From: Anseranas semipalmata
Lineage: Eukaryota > Chordata > Aves > Anseriformes > Anseranatidae
DNA length: 64,000 nt
Direction of reading: 5' to 3'
NCBI GenBank assembly: GCA_013399115.1
Contig: VXAA01002194.1
Coordinates: 201,226-265,225 of the forward strand
A program made the position numbers and the translations under genes. Shown here one piece after another: positions 13,401-26,206 of the stretch. Position 1 is the first letter of the stretch, and each line of letters starts with the position of its first letter. The notes under the pieces were generated by a model. It searched no databases and had not been told where the DNA came from. It was given only the letters and a program-made list of their open reading frames with translations.

Positions 13401-16400
13401 GAGGCGAGGCAGTGTACAAATGGAGTTCATTCCTAGCCCCAGCCTGAAGCTACTCTTCTCCTCCTGGGACTGCAGGGAATTGAAGGTTTCCATTGCACTG
13501 GTCAGATTTCTTCCTTCTCCAGCCTTCAAGTTTTAGACACACAAACAGAGGCGCTCAGGCAGCTGACAGTAGCAGGAGCAATGCATGGCTGGTGCTTTAT
13601 GCAAGGGCAGCAGCTGCACTGAAAATCCAGCCATGCATCTCCCAGCAAGGCTCTGGAAAAGGACAGCAGTGCAACACTGCACCCCAAAGTAAAGCCTCAA
13701 CACCAGGCCTTGTTTCACAGGCAGATCTTGCAGGCTGAAGCTAGGGGGTTCCTGCTTACTGGCATTTCAGAGATCAGCAAGCAATCCGTGCATCCCCCAC
13801 ACACATTTGTCTTGGCACCCCTTTTATTGCTGCAACAGGAGCAGTAGCTCCACTCTCATCAGCAGGCTCTGCTTCATCAGGCACCTAGAGAAGACTTCTC
13901 TTCAGGCATGGTCCTTAGTCCAACAGCCCTCAGGGGTCCTGAGAAGATCCCAGCTACCCAACAGATGTGAACTAAGTCCCTGACTGCTCACAGCCTGCTC
14001 CCCCGGTAAGAGCTGTTTTACAAGCTGAGGTACCCTGAGGTTTATGCACATGCCCAAAACCACACAGATGTCCGCAGCAGTCCCTCTGCTCCCATCACAA
14101 CCCATGGAGCAATAAGGTAAAACTTACTCAGGCCTCTGATCTCATCCAGACAAATCAGACACAAGTTCTAGAGTCACTTTGGTTGGGTCACTTGAAAGGA
14201 GGGCTCTGAAAAGCCCTGGTAACAGAGTAAATAACCCCACAGGAGCAGCAAAGAGCACCCATTTGGACAAGGCCACCCACTGCCCCCATGCTGCTGATCC
14301 ATCCAACAGCAGGTGAAGCACAGCACCCCTGAGAGCAGCTCACCAGCCTCATACCGCACCCACCACTGGGGCAGTCAGCCTCTGGGAGCAGATGGGGTCA
14401 CCACCCGCCTCCCCACCAAGAGGTGCTGCCCTGTCTACAGCATGGTCTGCAAGGGAGAGGGCTCAGCCCCAATCAGCTGCTCAGGGACATGGTAAAACAC
14501 AGCCAATGTCACCACACGAGACCATGAAGCCTGGTGCAGTCTCAAATTCAGATGAGTCAGAAGAGGCCAAGCCTTTAAACTCACCTCCTCATTCCCAGTG
14601 CAAGCTCAACCTCAGACTTTCCATAAGCCTTGCAGCAGCCCAAGCAAGTGCAGCAGGGGATGCAATACTGGGCAAGGATGTCCTCTTTCTTAGTACAGCT
14701 GCAAGGCAGCCTCTGGGACAGCACACGGGGAGCCCAGTCCATGCACTGGGGAAGGCTGGAATCACAAGCTCCCCAGCCAAAATGCAGTTAGTCTGAAGGC
14801 ATCTCCCTGCCTCAAGTGAGATCTGTTTCTGCACAGCTGCCAATCCCTCTGAAAGCTCAGGAAACAAATGTAAGGTTATCCATGGTCCCCCTCCCCTCCA
14901 GATGCCAGCTCTTTGGCCTAATGTCTGTCCTACACCTTGCATAGACATCTCTGCCTATAAACACATTTTTATCAGCTACAGAAGCCAGAATGGAGATTCT
15001 GGCTCCAAATAGGCAAAACAGAAAGAACAGGCATGTAATGCTGACAGCAGGGACTGCTCAAAGCCTTGATTAGTCCAGTCCTCTCCCCCAGGAGCAGCTC
15101 TTCAGTCCTCTCTTCAAACTCATGCTAAGCCTCTGGATTTTCCAGAGTCAACATGGGACAAGCCAGAAGATAGAAACAGTCACCAGGGATGCAACACAGC
15201 CTGCTAATGAGCCAAAGGAAGTGTTGGATCTTTGGTTAGACCCTGTAATTCAGCTCAAGTGGCTGTTTCACCTCTGGCCTGTCAGATCAGCTTGCTAACC
15301 ACAGACTGGGAAATAGCTCCCTGCTAGCTCCCAGCAGGAGATTTATCTTTGGCAGGGGCTGAAAACATCCCTGCCCCCCTCCCACTTTTGATTACAGAGA
15401 GGCCCAGAGATGCAGAAAGAGCTGTGCTATTAGTTTGCCAGGTATTTCAAGATCTCACCTTACACTGGGAGAGGATTAGGGCTAGGAAAGAATTTTGTCA
15501 AGATTAAGCAAAACAAGTCAGTTCTGTTAAATAAAGTATCAGTTCTGGTGAACTGTCCCCAGAGGGGTTTGGGCTCCAGGATAGGGTTTCTTGTCAGAGG
15601 AGATGGGCAGCCCCCAAGAGCTGTGGCACAGCAGGGCTTGCAAGCTGAGCTCTGAGCTGTGTCACTCAACTGGCCAAGCCCAGCTGAAGCCAATTGTTCT
15701 GGGAGAGGTCCCCATAACCAACACCAAGGGAGCTAGCACAAAAGGATTTGCCCTAGTTGGATCTTCATCCTAAATGCTGTAATACTCAGCTGTTCCCCAG
15801 GTACCCAGTCCCACCAGCTGCCCCAGCTCACAGGTGAATACCCCACCACCCTGAACTTGTTTCCAGATACTCAGATGTGCACTCGTGTCATAGCTCACAT
15901 CCAAGCAAGACCATAGCTGGGCACATACAATGGAGCAGCTCAACTCTGCAAGTTGGGCTGCTGCAGGAGGCAGGGGTGTGCAGAGCTGTGGTACTCCCCA
16001 GGTCAGTGGTACAGATGCCCTTTACCTTAGGAGGGACAATAGAAGTCTCCTCTGAAGCTATTGAAGGAGGTATCAAGGCCTCCTACCTGGGCAGGTTGAG
16101 ATGTCTATGCCTGACGTTAGAGAGCAGTAGGCTGTGAAGAAGCTACAAAATACATAGTGGTCTTCAACTCATACAAGCTAGGCTAAACATAAGCAGAAGC
16201 ACATTCTCTTTGCTTGACTATTTTGTAATGCTTTGACCGGTCTGCCCCCACCCAAGCTCCCCAATGCCAAAAGGCACTGCCCTAGAACAGGGTCAGGGTC
16301 CATAAGAGATAGGAGTGGTGCTTCCCATGGTGCTTCCCACTGTCTTTCAATGGTAGCAGTACACACAAATTAAAAGCAAGATTTGGCCTGAAAGCCATCA

Positions 16401-16404
16401 TGGA

Positions 16405-16508
16405 AAGGTGGTGCTTAGGGACATGGTTTAGTGGGTAGTATTGGTGGTAGGTGGACAGTTCGACTAGATGATCTTGGAGGTCTTTTCCAACCTTAATGAT
16501 TCTATGAA
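16405..16508 (+). mobile_element. CR1 LINE fragment, 3' end
   Basis: The segment carries the hallmark CR1 3' tail: GTGGTGCTTAGGGACATGG, then GATGATCTTGGAGGTC, then TTTTCCAACCTTAATGATTC and TATGA. Only about 100 bp of the 3' UTR remain, a usual 5' truncation for CR1. The element is in plus orientation, antisense to WNT9A. The tail is well preserved, which suggests a fairly young copy, and is the best evidence for an avian-type genome. Confidence 0.93.
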
Positions 16509-19500
16509 AGGATCTGGCACACCTCCCGCAGGCAAGACCCTTCCTGCGGGCCAAGTGGGGAGCTTCAGTGGAAGGGCCAGGCAAAACACTTTTCCCCCAA
16601 AACACACCCCACCAGCAGCTGGAGGTCTCAGCCCTGATCCAAAATAAGGCACTGTATCAGTCACCAGGGTAAAATGCAGCCCCTCTAAGCTCAGATGAAG
16701 GCACAGCCAAGGAGCACTATATGAACATCCAGAAGACTGAACACTTTACCCTGGCAACTTCAGAGTTCAGACCAACGTGTTTACCATGTTGTTTACCACC
16801 AACAGCAGTCCTTGAAGACAGAGCTGGAAAGCTCCAGAAGAGGCTCTCTGCCACATGTCCACCTGCCAGCAGAACCAGCTCCACCTACAGTCTTCATCTG
16901 CAATCTCTAGCGAAAGTGCTGTTATGCCCCCAGGACTGCCTGGTTTTGTTTTGTTGCAATACCAAGCACAAGATCAATTAAAAAAATAACCAACCCACAG
17001 ATGAAACATTACAATGAGGATGTCTAAAGGTCTGAGCTCACCATAGCATTGAAAGCCAGTCAATGCACCCAACTCAGCAGGGGTTCACACAGCAAGAGCT
17101 ACACTGGGAATTAGCTGTAGGTAGACCATCTGCACCATTTATTTTTTTTCAGTTATCAGGTGGGGAGTCTACAAAGATTGCAGCAGACAAATGAGAGCAA
17201 CCTGCCAGGCCATGCATGGCAGAGCTTGGAAGTGGGCACTCCTAACACAAGCCCTTGGTGCTCCTACACCCAAGCCTCCAGAGGGGTCAGCTAGCACCAG
17301 CACACAGCATACTCCCACATGCAGGGCTGGGGAAGTGTCACCTATAGCTGATTGATGGCAACAGGGAACATAAAGCACTTCATGGAGGTGAAATTTAAAG
17401 GGTAGGAACTCACTCTGACTGGAGGTTAGAACAGGTTTGCTTGAAGTTGTGGGACAGCCCACCTCAATCAATGCTCATCTGGCAATACAGATGCTTTTGG
17501 AGCAGAGTTGGGACCAATTCTTTTTGACAAGTTGAAGGACTTAAGATACAAAAGCAGGAAACCCAGTGTCAAACCATAGGCTCTGTGCAACAGAAGAATT
17601 CATCTTGGCAACCTGTCTCACCTAACTACATGTTACACATGAACGCATCACCCAGAGGTCACTCAAGGCACACCCTTGTATCTCAAATTTAATTTTGCTG
17701 GACTGTAAGGATGAAAGCTCATTCTTTTACTCCTGAGCTGACCTCCTCCAAAAGGACTTGGTCTTGAATACAGAAGTTGTTTGACCCTAACTTGCTTTGG
17801 GAGGCTGCTCTACAATTCGGTCTTAAAGAGGTTTCCCCAACAGCAGACCAAGGCCCTGGCCAAACTTCTTCCCATTCCTCCCAGTACTTCCTTAGCCAGA
17901 GGACAGGGCCATTTGACATGTTTTTAAGCTAAGCTCAGATATTCCTACATGCATCTCAGTACTTCGTTATTCACTTGTAGACAAAAAAAAAAAATCACAC
18001 ATTGCTCCACAGCACAAGAAACTACCTCCTACTACGCATATTAAATGGCCAGCTATGCTACTTCAGCCTCTGGAGCACTCTGAACAGTTTTTCCAAGAAA
18101 GGAAACTTGCTGCAATTGTGAAACATGTCCATCTAGTGCAAGGCATATGCAGAAGTCAGAGCAACCTAGTTTTTTCCCCAAGCTCCATAAGCATCTGGCT
18201 ATCCAATTAATGCTATTTTAATGAGCTAGGCCAAATGAATCTGCTCATAAAATTCATGCCAACTCCCATACTTCATGACATCCCATCAACTTGAACTGCA
18301 CGCTCCATGCTACCTTCCAAGCCAGCACAGACTCAGCATTAATGTCAGATACTGTCGAGTTTGCATGTTCTGCAGTGGGTGTATAGAAGCGCTGTTCTGC
18401 TCTATGTTCTTTCCAAAGGAACAGTTCAAGTTTTTTTAACCTGTCACTTCCCCTTCCCCCAGAAGAAACCCTTCAGCAACTGAACTAGCAAAATCTCCCC
18501 CCACCTTACAGAAGAATGATCTAAGGTCACAAGCAGACTGGAAGACCGCATAGCACATACAGAAACTGTTTGATCCATTGGAAATAGAAAAATCTATTTT
18601 GATTTTTTTCCCTTAGCTGTTGCAAAGAACTCTATCAGAGAAAGCAAACCCCATACCTGCTATGTTTGTCCATGTAGTCAAAATACTCGCTGTTCCACTT
18701 AGCACACTGCAAACACACATTACAATAAAATGCAAAGCTTACTGAGCTGATAAACTTCATAAGTTATTTTATGACCATATCTCAAGAGATAAGGCTCATT
18801 AGCACTTACAGCCATGATCTGAAGGAACCTTAAAAAGCACAGTTAAACCAGGGGGAAAAAGAAAAACTAGAGGTTTTTTTGACATCTAGTTTCAAAAGGG
18901 TTAACCCTTTCCATCCAGCATCACATTTCTAGCTCCTACTCAACTTGATCCAAGCTCCCAGCTCTGGGTCCAGTAAGCCAGGAACACACACCCTAGCTGG
19001 CCTGCCTGCAGCCAGGACTGCGTGCTGGTCCAGGACCTGCAGCAGCCTCATGCAAACATCCTGCAGGAGGGACAGTGGCCTCCCATCAGCATTTAACAGC
19101 ACAAGACAAGCTGCTGGTCCCATTGGCTGAGGGCTGCTCAGACTGAGAAACCAATTGTATTCACATGCTGCAAGCCACTAGAGAGCTTTTCTGTCTGCAC
19201 AGAGAAAGGCTGCTTCCTTATGGAGGGGAGCCAGAGGCTCAGCGTGGTTGCAGCCCAGAAAGCCAGGTATGCAAGACTTCTTGGATTGCTTCAACACCAC
19301 ACACCCTCAGGAAAACACTGGGAACCTGGCAGGTTCCTACCTGGACACTCAGGGAGCTTGGGATGGAGTTTAACATATGCTTTAATAAGAGCTAAGCAAA
19401 CACCATTCCACCCAAGAGTGCTGTCCCCAAGAGGTAGCTGTAGCTGCACGGGTAGGCATAAAGACAGCTTTCACATACAGCAGATCAAAAACAGCTTTAA

Positions 19501-20329
19501 TGCTTGAGACCTCTCTGCTCAAATGCCTCAGACAAACTTTAGGATGGACTCATCCTCCAATTAGTACTCTACAGACCTCAAGTGACCAGACGTTCGACCC
19601 ACCTGCTGAAGATGTCACACCGCTCCATGTAATGGGAGCAGAAGATCTATGTGGAGCTTCTGGCAATAGAAGTCCTTACACCTCTGGCAGCCTGACCTAA
19701 GAGTCACTGTTCAAGATGCTTCCCCGTTGGAATATTCCAATGGGAAGTCTCCTCAACAGCCTCCGAAAAAATCTATAAAGCTTCCATCCAACCTAAATCC
19801 CTCTTCTGAATTAAGAGGGATTAACAGGGACATAAGCAGGAGACAGCACAGACAGATGTCTTCAGTTCTTCTGAGCTGAGCTTTCTAGGTCCCACCATCC
19901 CTGTGCAGCTCTGCACCAGAAACCACCTTGTGCATTGGAGACACTGGTGATGCTCAACAGTTCAGTACCACCTCTGGCTACTCAGACTGCTCCATGCTTA
20001 CAGATAGCTTAGTTCAGCATGGTCTTCTGGCTCAGCTCTTCTACCAAAAATCTCAAGGAGTTCATCAGGGAAAACACCAGGAATGAAAACACTGTCAGCA
20101 TCTGCCTAGCTGAAAGAAGCATCCCTGGGACAGGAACAACTCCAAGAGGCATTTATACCAACAAGTCTGCCAGCAGAGTGCATTAAGCAGACAAAAGAAA
20201 GCAGAGGCAGACAAAACCCAGTCCAGTTGGAGAGATTCAAACTAAGAAGCATCACATTGGATTCACCATGCAGTCTCCCAGAACTTCCTCTCAGCCCTCC
20301 CCCTTCAAAATCCCACAACCTAATTCAAT

Positions 20330-20500
20330 TACCTACCACTGAATAAGCCTTAAGGCGATTCTCATTACCCTGCGATAAAGCACAAGCCTTTAATTATTAA
20401 ACACTCATTGGCTTTTTGTGTTGGGGTTGTGGGGCTGGACTCCCTTTTATTGTTGTGAGCAGCTTCCAGAAAGCAAGTTAATCATTGACCAAGCCTTTCA
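20330..20500. promoter_or_regulatory. Candidate conserved non-coding element, intron 1
   Basis: A/T-rich unique block with CCTTTAATTATTAAACAC, TTTTATTGTTGTGAG (SOX-like ATTGTT) and GTTAATCATTGACC. This mix of homeodomain and SOX-type sites is common in developmental enhancers. Confidence 0.25.
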
Positions 20501-23500
20501 CCAGGAGACCAGAGTCCTATAGATCCCTGGTCTCCAGTTCTGCATCACCGGTCACATTAAAGAAAGTCACTGGCTGCCTCCTGCTTTGCCAAGTACACAC
20601 TTAGTCTCCTAACGAGGCATCTTCTCCCCCAGGAGTCATCTGTAGCATTGGTGCCCCTGCCAAAAAAACACACAGTATGTGGGCATAGGGGCTGTGTACA
20701 ACACTCACCATTAACAAGTTCAGCTGATGACCTTCCAGCTAAGGGAAACTGAGGCACAAGGTAGTTGTCCTCAAGTCTCAAGCAACATGGTCGATCCAGT
20801 GCACAAGTCCAAGGCGTACTAAATCTGTCTGAATAAAGCTCTTCTCCGATCACACTGCATGCAGAAGGAGCTTCGAGGTACATCCCCAAGGCTGAAGATG
20901 CAGCTATCTCCCCAGGGTCCCCAAAGGCTGAAGATGCAGGTCTGGCAGACCTTAGCTGAATGCTCAGAGCTACTTCTCCAAGTGCTCCTGGGTTTGTCAC
21001 CACCCTTAGGGCACTTCATCAGTTCCAGTGGCACCTTCAAGCATCTACAAAGCAAATGCTCCTTCTGGACATGGGGTTCCCTTTGCAAAGGAACGGAGGT
21101 TAAACACTGCTTCCAATTGACCCAGAGAGGCCAAGTGTGGGAGAGCAGCCAGCCAAGACAGACAGATCAGTCTCTACGTGACAACTCACCCAGCTCAAAC
21201 AGAGCAGGGAAAACAGTCAGGCCCACCCTTTCTATTCCAAGCAAAACCAGAAATCCAGCCTCACCATCTAGAAACAGCAGACAGACTCCCCGCAGTGGGG
21301 TGGGATGACCAAGCCGCCCTCCCAGCCCCGGGAGCTGCCTCCTTATGCTCCAGCTGCATTTGACTGTGCACTGCATTCCTCCTCCCTCACCACCCGAGCC
21401 CAGGTTTTGTTTTTGGGTTGTGCTGAGACCCAGCTGCTCCATCTCACACACGCCAGGGACAGCCAGCATGTCTGGAAAGCAAACACGCTGCGGCCTGGCT
21501 CTGCAGCGGCTTCCCGAGAAGTTCACACGCGTTAGGTCGGAGCTGCGAGGCGGGTGTGTGGCCCCACACTACCATCAAGTGACAGGTACAGAAATTCTTG
21601 ATGTGCAACAGCCATGTTAGCACCTAGCACATCCGCAGGCTGCAGCAGCCGGTCAGCAAAGCCTGCCAGCACCGGTGGGCTTGCTTTTATTAGAGGTGGC
21701 ATTCAAGCTGATACCACACATGTAGCAACTCTGTTCAGAAGCTCATGCTAACTCAGCCCCCCTAGAAGCCCACCCCATCTGCATGGTCACCAGCACCCGG
21801 TTATCCATGCTAGTCTAGTATTCACAGGTCTTTTCTGCATAGTTTTGCCAGAAATCGCACCCTGAACTGCACGGCACACTGCCACCCCAGCAGCACCCAA
21901 AGCACAGCTTGGGCACCTATTCTGCACCTGCCACTGGCAACAAAAACATTCTGCACTTCCTGCAGCAAAAACCCCACTGTGCCATGCAGAACCTGCTCTC
22001 AGTAGCAATGTGTTGGTAAATTAGGGCAAGCTATGCTACCCTCCCTCCCTCGCCCCCACGCAAGCATTTAAGGGTTCCTGTTGCCTGCGTGCAGGGTACA
22101 GATCAGTTACATTTCTGAAGAACATTGCAATCTGTCAATATAAACACTATGTAAGCATGAGCCACTTGTAACATTACTACTGTCTTGACAAGTGTTTGCA
22201 GAGGGAGCAGAGCTGCTCAGCTCCTTCTGGGGAAAGAGGAAAGCAGAGCAAACTCCAAGCTGCAGAAAGCAATGCTTCCTTCAGCAAAAAGCTAAGGGGT
22301 GTATCAAAACTGAGTCAGGCTGTAAGTCAGAACACCCAGAAAGAAGTAGAGGGGTTTTGATTTATGGCCCTGACAGATTGCAAGCTCAGAGCAGACAGCT
22401 CAGGAAAGCAGCGAGCTTCTGCGGGCCAGCTCTCCATCCTGCTCACATCGGGGCACAGGGGCGCTGGAGTCACCCCAGCACAGTGAATCTTGTCATCAGC
22501 CACCTCCGAAGCCCAACAGTGCAAGGCCCAACACGACTCCCAGATGCTGCTGTGGCATTTCCACCACCCCCACCACCTTTGCAGGAGGAAAGGGAGGGAG
22601 GGGAGGTATCCACACCCAAAGCTTGTAAGGCACAGACAAGCAGAAAGGGGAGGAAAGTGAAATGCAATGCTTTCTCAGGGATCCCAGCAGTCTGGGGCTG
22701 CTCCAAGCAATCCCCATCAGCCAGTTCTAATATGGTGAAAATTAGTTTTAAGACAGCCCAGCTGCACAGGAGATGGCTGAACATAAAAGCAGGCTCGCTT
22801 GTAGAACAGCCAGTGCATCGCAAGAAGCTAGCCTCAGTCATCTCAAGGCAATGCTTCCCCTTCTGGTGTGGCAGCCAGCAACCATCTCCCATACATACCC
22901 CTATCCCAAAATGCACCCCAATAGGTGACTTTGAACCAGCCACAAGCCATCAGCTCCTGTTCAGTTTTGCAAGCATGCTGTCCCCTCTGTAATGCCAGGA
23001 AGTCACACCAGACAAGGCTTAGGAGATGCTACATCACCACATACCCAAAGCCAGCCTCTTTCAGCTGCTTTCTGTAATTAGGGCTAACAAGCCCCTTCTG
23101 ATCCTACAGGGACTCTGCTCCCTGCTTACCAGGCTAAGCATCAGCATCACTTCAGCTCCTGCCTCTGCTGCACACCAGGTTCAGGTCAAGCTGGCAGCTG
23201 CTTCTCTCCTGCACCACGGAGATCTGCAACACCCAGGGAGCAGCACGGGGGCTGCCAGCGTAACCCCAAGCAAGGGACAAGCCTGTCCCTCCCTCTGCCC
23301 CTGCTGAAGGGCTGTCACCTTCAGCATGTGTCATAACCAGGCAGCAGCCTCCAGCTGTGGCCTCCCCAGCCCAGCATCGCCCCCCGCTCGCTAGCTGCCC
23401 CTGTGGGGCAGACAGACATAACTACATGCTGACACAATCTCGTTATCATGTAACCATGCCCGATTTCTGTCCCTGTGCACTAATTCCCTGGCAGGCCACA

Positions 23501-25088
23501 CATTTGGAGACACTGAATTCTTTCCCTGAAATAAGACATTGGGGATGGGGGGAAGGGATCATCCACAGCTGTCCCTATCCCCCACCAGACTGGGGAAGGG
23601 AGCAGCTAAGCCACAGCTACAGCGTGACATCTGTTTAACGCAGCCGCTCTGCTCCCCACCTCCTCCCGCAAGGATGTTAGCACCCAGAGCAGAGGGTCTG
23701 GCAGGCCACCAAAGGGTGTCACGGTGGCGCTGATGACACCTTGGAGTGGGAAGGAGCATCCCTTCCCCTGCCTGGAGAGGATGCTGCATTAACCGAGCCC
23801 ACTTCAGCATGTCAGCTCAGTCCCTGAGCAAGGGGTGATATGTCCAACTCTTCTTTAAATGAAAGATTCACATTAGAGCACCTGGAGCAGATCCTCCACA
23901 CACACAGCTGCCTTTCTATAGGGCACAGCATAGCAAGAAGGACTGATGCCAACCATCACAGGGCACTTGCAGATGCATCAGGAGCCCTGCAGGAACATGC
24001 AGCTTTTACTGGGTAAGACATTCAGGAAGAGCAAGCTCTTTTCTCAGCGGTAAGGGAACCAGCACCGAGAGGGGCTCACTTCTTCCACACACTTGTTGGA
24101 TCATGTATGACCGGGGATTAGCGGGGACCCAGGACCTCAGTACTGACTATTCCCCCCCCCATCCCTAGCAGCCCAGCAAGTGCAATCTCTGCTGCAGGCC
24201 CCTTGGAAGAACAAAGAAATTAGCAGCAGACACTGCTCCTTCGCTGTGGCTCTAACAGGAGAGCAGGATGCTTTGCATAGGCAAACTTCTCTGCGTACCG
24301 CAGCAGCCTCAGAGCGCTGGAGAGCACATCTGACCGGGCGCACATCTGGCAGCATCTCCTCTCCTTATTGCCAGAGAGGGAGTCTCAAGTCAGAAGCAAC
24401 AGCTGTCCCGAGACACAGGGAATAACCCAGAGCTGTCAGGACACCAGACCTAGCAGCACACTTCCCTCAGCTCAACACATTCGCTCTGAAGTTAAAATCT
24501 GCACCAGCCACACGAGGCCAGAAGCAAGTGAGTGGAGTGAGTTACCTGCTGCACTGCAGCAGATACCAGCACCGCGTGGATTAACAGCAAAGCTACAGCC
24601 GAGCTCCATACAAGCCCCACTGGTCCCCAGGGCACAGTACCGGTGGTCTCTGGCAGATACATGAGCTCACAGGCTCGGCACAACCCTCTCCATGTGCTGC
24701 GGTGGGAGAAGAGGGCTTTTCCTCAAAACCTGCACGCACAGGACAGGCAGTTTCCTCACTAGAGCAGCCCCAGCAGCAGGAAGTTAAATGCTCTCGAGTT
24801 GGAAAGCAAAGATGTAAGTAGCACTGTTTGGAAAACTTTGCCAGACCACAAGCAATGGACATGCCTCGACACCGGGATTTGTTTTACTGGAAAGAGGGGG
24901 GAAACCTCAACTCTGCTCAGACTTTCTCTGGGGCCGGTCCAGTGGCTCCTACCAGCGGCCACAACACAGCATCCCGAATAGAAGCAAGAACCGTTGCTCT
25001 TCCAGGGAACCCGCGCTGAGCCAGGTGCTCCCATCGCACTCCCCTCGGGACCCCATTTTGGGTAGGGTCTTTCAGACAAGAAAGCACG

Positions 25089-25111
25089 CCCCCCCCCCCA
25101 AAAAAAAAAAA
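25089..25111 (+). repeat. C11-A12 tract at the edge of the CpG island
   Basis: Eleven C run directly into twelve A. The tract marks the change from CpG-poor intron to the island. Confidence 0.96.
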
Positions 25112-25305
25112 GCAAGGTGGGGGCAGCACGCAAAAAGCCAGCGGACCCTCCACGCGGGCTGAGGTTTCGCAAAGCGGCTGCGGTTACGGGGAGGGTTGAA
25201 GTGGGTGCGAGGGGTTTATTCGGGCGCCCCCAGCTCAGCCCCCGCCCCGGGGCAGGGGCAGCGGGCGCGGATCCACCTGCGCGGCGCGGAGCGGGCACGG
25301 GCCGG

Positions 25306-25322
25306 TGCCGCCCCCTGGCGGC
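25306..25322 (-). promoter_or_regulatory. CTCF-like motif in the WNT9A CpG island
   Basis: The minus strand reads GCCGCCAGGGGGCGGCA. It matches the CTCF core CCASYAGRKGGCR at 12 of 13 positions (G for A at the third). It lies in intron 1, about 0.7 kb from exon 1, pointing left. Binding is inferred from the motif only. Confidence 0.5.
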
Positions 25323-26012
25323 CGCTGCGCAGCGCTCAGGTGAGAGCCGCGGGCACGGGGATGCGGCGGCGGAGGCTCCGCGTCCAGCCCGGGGAGGGGC
25401 GGGGGGACCCTCGACTTTTTGGGGAGAGAGCCCTAGTCATGCTGCGGGCAGCGGGATTAAATAGGAAATCACCTAAAGAAATCACCCCGCCGGGGTGATG
25501 GTGGGACCCGCTGCCAGCACCTGCGCTTAAAACGGGGGGAAGGAGAGGGTTTGGGGGCTGTCCCGTGCTGGCAGCGCGGCCGCACACGGAGCTGCCCGGT
25601 CGCCCCGCTACCGCCCCTATTGCCGGTCCCCTCCGTGCGGGGTCCCGCCGCCCACCCCGTCGGGGAAGGGTGGAACCGGGCGCTTCCCTGCGGCCCCCAG
25701 GAAAGGCAGGGGAGCCCCTGGCAGGCAGCAACCTGCAGCTCCCAAGGGGAGATCAGGACAGCACGGCTCCGAGCGGCGGGACAGCTCGGAGCAGCGGGGA
25801 CAGAGACGCGCGTCCCCCCCGGAGCGGCTGTCAGCGCGGGCGGAGGGGATGCCCGGCACCCTCCGGTGGGAGGAGGCTGCCGGCAGGCACAAAGCAGCAT
25901 CCCCTCCTCGGGGCGGGCAAGGTGCAAAAGCCCTTTTGGGAAAAAATAAAATAAAAAGAGGAGGGGGTGGGAAGGCGGCGGAGGAGCGGCCGCGCTTGGC
26001 CGCCGGGCACCT

Positions 26013-26014
26013 AC
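26013..26014 (-). other. WNT9A: Splice donor of WNT9A exon 1
   Basis: The minus strand reads TTCGG then GTAGGTGCC. The GT at 26014..26013 gives a phase-2 exon end that splits the glycine codon. The second GT, 4 bases further on, would include an in-frame TAG and is excluded. Confidence 0.88.
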
Positions 26015-26109
26015 CCGAAGTAGGCGGCGGAGGGCCGCGGGGCGCAGGCGAGCAGCCCTAGGAGCGCGCAGGAGGAGAGCCATCCCAGCAGGACGTGTCC
26101 ATCCAGCAT
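26015..26109 (-). CDS. WNT9A: WNT9A coding exon 1 (signal peptide), partial gene
   Basis: This is the first coding exon of a secreted Wnt ligand. It encodes 31 codons plus two bases of the next: MLDGHVLLGW, a hydrophobic core (LSSCALLGLLACA), then PRPSAAYFG. The start MLDG and the end PSAAYFG match the WNT9A signal-peptide exon as I recall it from human; no other Wnt paralogue that I know shares both ends. The ATG (26109..26107) has A at -3. The exon ends after TTC GG at 26015, followed by donor GTAGGT at 26014..26009; reading on would hit TAG at once. Signal peptidase would probably cut after SAA. WNT9A acts outside the cell through Frizzled/LRP receptors and is known in chick as a synovial-joint inducer. 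The conserved cysteine domain, including the palmitoylated-serine region, is in exons 2-4, outside the window to the left. Most of the 5' UTR falls in the assembly gap. Confidence 0.93.
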
Positions 26110-26122
26110 CTTGCAGCGGCGC

Positions 26123-26206
26123 NNNNNNNNNNNNNNNNNNNNNNNNNNNNNNNNNNNNNNNNNNNNNNNNNNNNNNNNNNNNNNNNNNNNNNNNNNNNNN
26201 NNNNNN
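26123..26206. other. Assembly gap of 84 N
   Basis: 84 undetermined bases start 13 bases upstream of the WNT9A ATG and end at the GGGAC array. They hide most of the 5' UTR and probably the transcription start. The G-rich tandem sequence at the right edge is a likely cause of the failed assembly. Confidence 0.99.

Larger units (their letters stand above)
1..26014 (-). other. WNT9A: WNT9A intron 1 (5' part, at least 26 kb)
   Basis: The region lies downstream of the WNT9A exon 1 donor. I looked on the minus strand for the exon 2-4 hallmarks of Wnt proteins (RRMCRRDPG, FERWNC, CKCHGVSGSC, CCYVEC) and saw none, so the stretch reads as one intron running off the left edge. It is mostly unique, CpG-poor sequence with stop codons in all frames. 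Open frames of up to 266 codons occur, but none resembles a known domain. A long first intron also fits my recollection of the human gene. A lineage-specific non-coding RNA inside the intron cannot be excluded. Confidence 0.8.

Noticed and set aside
4951..22317. AP-1 sites (TGASTCA) in intron 1 at 4951, 11844, 14553 and 22311, of interest because AP-1/c-Jun is linked to Wnt9a in joints
   Set aside because: About three are expected by chance in 26 kb, so four is no enrichment.
1..26014. WNT9A exons 2-4 inside the window
   Set aside because: Minus-strand searches by eye for FERWNC, CKCHGVSGSC and CCYVEC coding patterns found nothing. Reading by eye could miss a short exon, but not all three.
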